A DNA stretch of 64,000 bases from Halichondria panicea (lineage: Eukaryota > Porifera > Demospongiae > Suberitida > Halichondriidae): positions 4,572,620 through 4,636,619 of the forward strand of contig NC_087389.1 of NCBI RefSeq assembly GCF_963675165.1. Reading direction: 5' to 3'. Below, one piece after another: positions 59,535 through 64,000 of this stretch (positions within the stretch are counted from its first letter, which is position 1; every line of letters begins with the position of its first letter). Under the pieces are notes generated by a model that saw nothing but the letters and a program-made list of their open reading frames with translations, was not told the DNA's origin and searched no databases. The position numbers and the translations under genes were made by a program.

Positions 59535-60430
59535 ACAGTGAATAATGACAACATGCGATTATGCCCATGCATACACCATACAATAATTATGCAGTGGATG
59601 CAGCTTATGAGGGGATGCAGAAACTATTATTTGTCTCCACAATAACAGTTGCGATTCTATTTGTGCCATTCTTGTTGGAGCTACTATTGCTTCATCACCA
59701 AAACATTGACTCACCTAACAACAAAGAGGACAAGACTGGAGGCCCTGAAGACACCACTGCCATGCTGGAAGGACTAGATAATGATAAAATTAATAAATAG
59801 AGTCATTCATAACAACATAATTATAACACTCTGCTCATGAGCTCATAATTATACAATTATACACTGTTTGTTGCAAGCACCTTGAAATGCATGCTTCAGC
59901 ACTGGCACATAATTTAGTCTGATAGTGGTTCATATAATATAATTATAGCTATAGCCTATTATAGATCTAATTATGATCTTTACCCAAGATCAAGAGGCAC
60001 ACAGTACATGCATGCTTACAGAAGTTTTTGCTTATAATTTATGCTGTGCTGTAAACGTATTTGGTTTGAAAGAGTCGAAGGACAGACTATTAGTGCATAT
60101 GTTACATATTACATACGTCAATTCTTGAAGATATACACGACTATAATTAAAAGTGCACACATTGTTATAGTGCAATAATCATAATTGAACAAAAAGGACA
60201 GCCTGGCATATAAAATATACATGACGTGACGACATGTGACTACATAGACAGCACAAATCAACGGGTATTAATCGGTAAATATTTTCCTGTTCATACGGAC
60301 CAAAGATTAATTGGAGAGTAAATGAACAAAGAAATGCAACAGTTCACTGTTCTGTACTAGGAAAGTCATTCCACTGTTTTTTGTCGACATCATAGCTTGA
60401 GGAGTTCGAATCGAGACGTAGAGGGTGTGG
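59535..60430. repeat. Segmental duplicate B, partner of 57190-58010
   Basis: Same order of blocks as duplicate A (exon, AAGCACTTG, GATCTTTACC, CAAGAGGCAC, AAATCAACGGGTATTAAT, GACGTAGAGGGTGTGGTTC) with small indels. Confidence 0.8.
59592..59800 (+). pseudogene. Orphan copy of the MFSD8-like last exon
   Basis: DAAYEGMQKLLFVSTITVAI, then LFVPFLLELLLLHHQN and a C-terminal tail ending DNDKINK. It is nearly identical to the exon at 57241-57437 except R-to-L, R-to-H and A-to-P changes and a slightly longer tail. The CATACAATAATTATGCAG acceptor is kept. No other exon of the gene lies between 58,010 and this exon, so it cannot make a transporter alone. It could only act as an alternative last exon of copy 1. 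Confidence 0.78.
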
Positions 60431-60499
60431 TTCACAAAAGTAGGTGGGGAAGGTAGCTTGATGGACAGGTGTTCGATTAAATCAATATGGCACCATTTT

Positions 60500-61321
60500 T
60501 TAACCCTTTAGATCGCTAGGAGCAGCAACAGACGGAGAGTAGTATTCGTCCTTTGCATTTCGACAGACGTACAGGCCATAATTTGTCAGGTGCACCAGGT
60601 GAGGTTTCTCTTGCACGCTGACTGTGTCTCGTATATGCAATTCTTCGACCAATAGCATCACTTGAGCAGAGAGAACATGCATACTCATCGTGATGCTTTC
60701 CATTGACGAATTCCTCGTAATACTCGAGCTAATGCTGCTGATCAAGATCTCCTTCAATTTGTAAATACTGATACCGGGTGAGGAATACATTCAACATCCA
60801 TTTTTTTAAGCCTTTCTTGATCTTCTGGGCGGCCATAGATTCAGAGACAAGGTCACAGAAGTCGAGGTCGGAAATATTTTCTTCTTGGGCAGAGTTTTGG
60901 AGGTTCAAAGTGCACGAGAGGGAGCTGAGTAGACTGACAGTGGCAAACTGGTTGTCCGTGTGTATGGTAATGGACAGACTCGGAGCTGCTTTTAGCAGAT
61001 GCATACAAAATGGTTGCTGAGAGATGAAACAAAAAAATGATGCGAAACTTCGCCAGATGCAGGAGAAATCAGTTGGGGAGGGACAATCCTGACGATACTC
61101 GATATAGGTATGTGCAGAATTTTCTCTTATGTGCCAAATTCAATTTTTATTCGAGAATGGCTCCACACTTACGAAGTCGATTTTACCAGCCTAAGGAAGG
61201 GGTGCACACCGCTGGTAGGATACCCTCCCATATTCTGTGCAGCTGTTCAAAATGTTTCGATGTGTACGTTGACTCTCAAATGTCAAATTGGGGTCGAGTA
61301 AATCAATGGTTAACTCTATAG
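60500..61321. other. Unassigned open frames between the MFSD8-like copies
   Basis: Minus-strand frames 61004-60729 (with DLDFCDLVSESMAAQKIKKG) and 60790-60500 (with MHVLSAQVMLLVEELHIRD) overlap in different frames, and a plus-strand frame runs 61037-61321 (with HILCSCSKCFDVYVDSQ). None matches a family I recognise and no clear splice junction links them. Either a small unknown gene or decayed mobile-element coding sequence. Confidence 0.25.
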
Positions 61322-61894
61322 GTGCTGCATGCATGTAGACTGGACTGTCAAAGCATTATGAAACCACCCAACAAACTTTTAAGAATGGACACTCCGTTTA
61401 CTGACATGATAAACATATTTTGACAAAGAATTTCTCCTATTAACCCATTTGCATTATTATTGTAAGGCAGCTTAATTTCCACCTATTCATTCGGAGAAGA
61501 AAATTCCTTCTGCATTTAATACATGTACTCCAAAACAATTAGACTATCTATAGCTATCTAATGGAAATTTTCGCAGCTATATAAATATAATTATTATTGT
61601 TACTAATAATTATTTAAAGGAGGAGTAGTCTAGTATGCTATAAATAGGAGATGGAGAAAAGGATTAACACAGGTGGTATTTCTTCACAGATATTTGATAT
61701 GCATAGCAGCAGTTGCTATGTTGAGGTGGGTCATTAGTGCATTTGCACTTAGCCTGATTCAAGATTACATTACATTACATTATAAGTTTAAAGCTTCTAC
61801 ATGACTCCCACTCTACTATGCATGTCACACATCTAAAATTGTGTCTATAATCCTTTAGAAGTAAGTAGTAGAAGTAATATAGCTACTTGTAGAG

Positions 61895-64000
61895 ATGAAG
61901 AAGAAGCTGGGAAATGAAATTTGGAGACTGAGGATAAACTGGACTTTCTCAGCATTTTTGATACCAGTGCTGTGGACTAGTACAGTCTTAGATCAAATGT
62001 CGTCAAATCACAGATTTGTGACTAATCCGAAACAGAAAGATCTTAATCAAACGGCGAACAGTACGCTGTTTCATACACGGCCTGGCTTCTTTTAGTTGCC
62101 GAATTGATTATTGGGCTTTACCTGGGATCATACTTGACCCTTAGTTATAGTTATTCTATAGACAGCAGTGTTGAGTATAGCCAGCTACAGCAAGAGAACA
62201 ACAAGACTACTCACAGTGAAAGAGAGAGCTCTAAGATGCGTGATTTACTGTTTGGAATAGAAGGAATAGGACGTGGAGTTGAATATTTCATTGGACCAGG
62301 TATAGTTATAAAGGAGCTAGCCTTACTAAATAAGTTAAGCTATTTTACTACGTAAATGCATCAGTCCTTGTGTACTTTTTCGTTCAATGTATATACAATT
62401 GTCCAAGACATATACATACACGTCATACATATACAAGTCATACATACATGTCATAGGGGCATATACTTGAAGCATTCACCAATTATACACCTATGCAGTA
62501 TCATAATAGGAGCATGGCTTACACTACATAATATTATTCACTTACAGGTATTGGCGTATTGATGTCTTATTTTTCTGTTGACCAATTTCGATCAGTTGGT
62601 TGGCTAAACGCAGCTCTGAGCTTGTGCACTCTTATTCCATTCATCTTTTTGTTTCGTGGAGAGAGAAGCTGCAAAGTTAAAAATTGTCAAGTGAACTGCA
62701 GTTTCAAACATACATGTCATTCCAACATGGCTATGAGCAAGCTATCCGTGCTTATAATATCCTTACACATAATTATACACAAACAGTGATTACAGTGCAT
62801 GGAAGGAACCATTTTATATAACGGACACTTTTGTAAAATTTTTTTGGCTGTTATTAGGTGGCCTTTTGAAGAGTTCTGATTATTTGGGACCCCCTACATA
62901 GGTCCTTATTTAAAGTTTGCTTTCTTCAGGGGTGGCCGCTATAAAAGAGGTTTCACTGTAAACACTTGTACTGCTAATCATGGCGTTAATAGCCATGCAG
63001 TAATCCATGGCTATTAGCCATAGGAAAACCTTAACAGTGACTTCAGCACATAATTTCAATGCACCTACTAGCATACCTGCTAGCCATTGGATGGGGAGTG
63101 TTCAATACATTATTGGCCCCAGTTCTAACTGACTCTTTTGGTTTTGACATAAACTTGACAGCTTACTTTATTCTGGCATTCACTATTCCAAGAGTCGTTG
63201 GATCTATTCTTTTGTAAGTATATACAATCAATTTTATGCATCAACTGTGCTGTAAATGTAGAGCCTTCATTGACAATTTTGATAATGATATTGTTAATCA
63301 TTCAGGATACTCCTTCAAAAAATTGGAGTAAGTGTTCAAGTGGTTGGCATTATTGGAATTTTGATTACCATTTGCGGCTATCTGGTAATGACAGACTGGC
63401 AAACTATACCATATGACCCCTGTACCGAGTACAGTCCCTACCACCATCCAGAACTGCTACAGAATGTCACAGCAATAAACTATACAAGTCGCTATTCAAC
63501 AGCTGCTACTAGCAGCAGTCTTCTATTGCAAAGCTCTATCAAATTCAATTTTGAAAATAACAGAACACAATCGTTGTCACTTCAATTGCCTATTCAAATG
63601 TTTGAACGTTGCATGCAAACTGCACATTGTGACTGTAACAGGGACAAATCAAAGTGCCTCACTTTTGACATTGCAGATGAAAACATTTTTACCATACAAA
63701 ACACTGTGCAAGACGAAATAAAGCAGCTCGAAGCATTCAACTGTTCCATCCACCCATACACAATATGTTTGAAGCGACCAATCAATTATTTAGAAACTCT
63801 AAATGTTGAAGCTCAAAGTGTGCAAGTCCTCACAAATAATCAGTTCAATACAGCAAGTAATGTTTGTATTGAGGCAATCATACCTCACCATCGTTGTCAT
63901 TGGATACCGATCACAATGTTGACAGGGAAGAAATGTGCAGATTGCCCACCTATCTGCAGAAGCACTCACCAAACACTAACTCTGACTCAGTTTGTTGTCG
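61895..64000 (+). pseudogene. MFSD8-like transporter, copy 2, with frameshifting deletion; cut by window end
   Basis: Matches copy 1 from about 61687 (5' flank) onward. Exon 1 starts MKKKLGNEIWRLRINWTFSA. After QTANS a deletion joins sequence equivalent to about 51,900 directly to about 52,127, removing two membrane segments and the 54-nt intron and shifting the frame to a stop (HTRPGFF). Downstream exons are well kept: to 62299, 62548 to about 62750, about 63050-63213, and 63306 to the window end, open throughout. The deletion removes about 175 coding bases, which is not a multiple of three. Unless a downstream start is used this copy is not a full transporter. A 3-bp in-frame insertion (PINYLETL vs PINLETL) also distinguishes it. 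Confidence 0.72.
62790..62960. mobile_element. Copy-2 counterpart of the 53525-53695 TIR element
   Basis: Same position in the same intron, ends TACAGTG...ACC and GAGGTTTCACTGTA, with small indels relative to copy 1. Confidence 0.8.

Overview
This is intron-rich animal nuclear DNA, most likely from a sponge (probably a demosponge). The clearest genes have unmistakable animal orthologues (NBN, KDM5, NRF1, SMKR1). They sit beside families that I recall as expanded in sponges: an intronless kinase-kelch protein, a Cys-rich multi-membrane-span protein, and a type II membrane protein with an extracellular module I recall from sponges and cnidarians. Introns are mostly short with GT-AG ends, (CA)n tracts are common, and small inverted-repeat elements are dense. 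The sponge assignment is inference; no rRNA, mitochondrial or other marker gene is present.

Left part (1-23,610). NBN (nibrin, minus strand, C-terminus cut by the window edge) and KDM5 (histone H3K4 demethylase, plus strand, 26 exons, about 1,657 aa) start head-to-head 348 bp apart. Downstream of KDM5 lie SMKR1 (small lysine-rich protein, minus) and NRF1 (nuclear respiratory factor 1, minus, about 734 aa). NRF1 is head-to-head with the next gene across about 307 bp. Five copies of one 85-90 bp repeat lie in five different KDM5 introns, all in the same orientation.

Middle part (23,611-42,933). A complete 19-exon gene encodes a 975-aa PEP-synthase / rifampicin-phosphotransferase-like enzyme: an ATP-grasp domain at the N-terminus and a phospho-histidine swivel domain at the C-terminus. 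Its fourth intron is about 9.5 kb and contains a small gene nest: an intact multi-span membrane protein, an inverted broken copy of it with scattered copies of its C-terminal tail, and an intronless kinase-coiled coil-kelch gene.

Right part (42,934-64,000). This part is gene-poor and rich in non-autonomous DNA elements with terminal inverted repeats (TIRs). It carries a type II membrane protein with an extracellular coiled coil (minus) and a local duplication of an MFSD8-like (CLN7-like) transporter. The first copy (51,731-57,437) seems to lack one exon. There is an orphan last exon at about 59.6 kb, and a second copy starting at 61,895 has a frameshifting deletion and runs off the window. 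Elements present in one duplicate but not the other order the insertions relative to the duplication.

Exon boundaries were worked out by hand from splice consensus, frame continuity and remembered family alignments. They are accurate to a few bases where phases agree, but none has transcript support.
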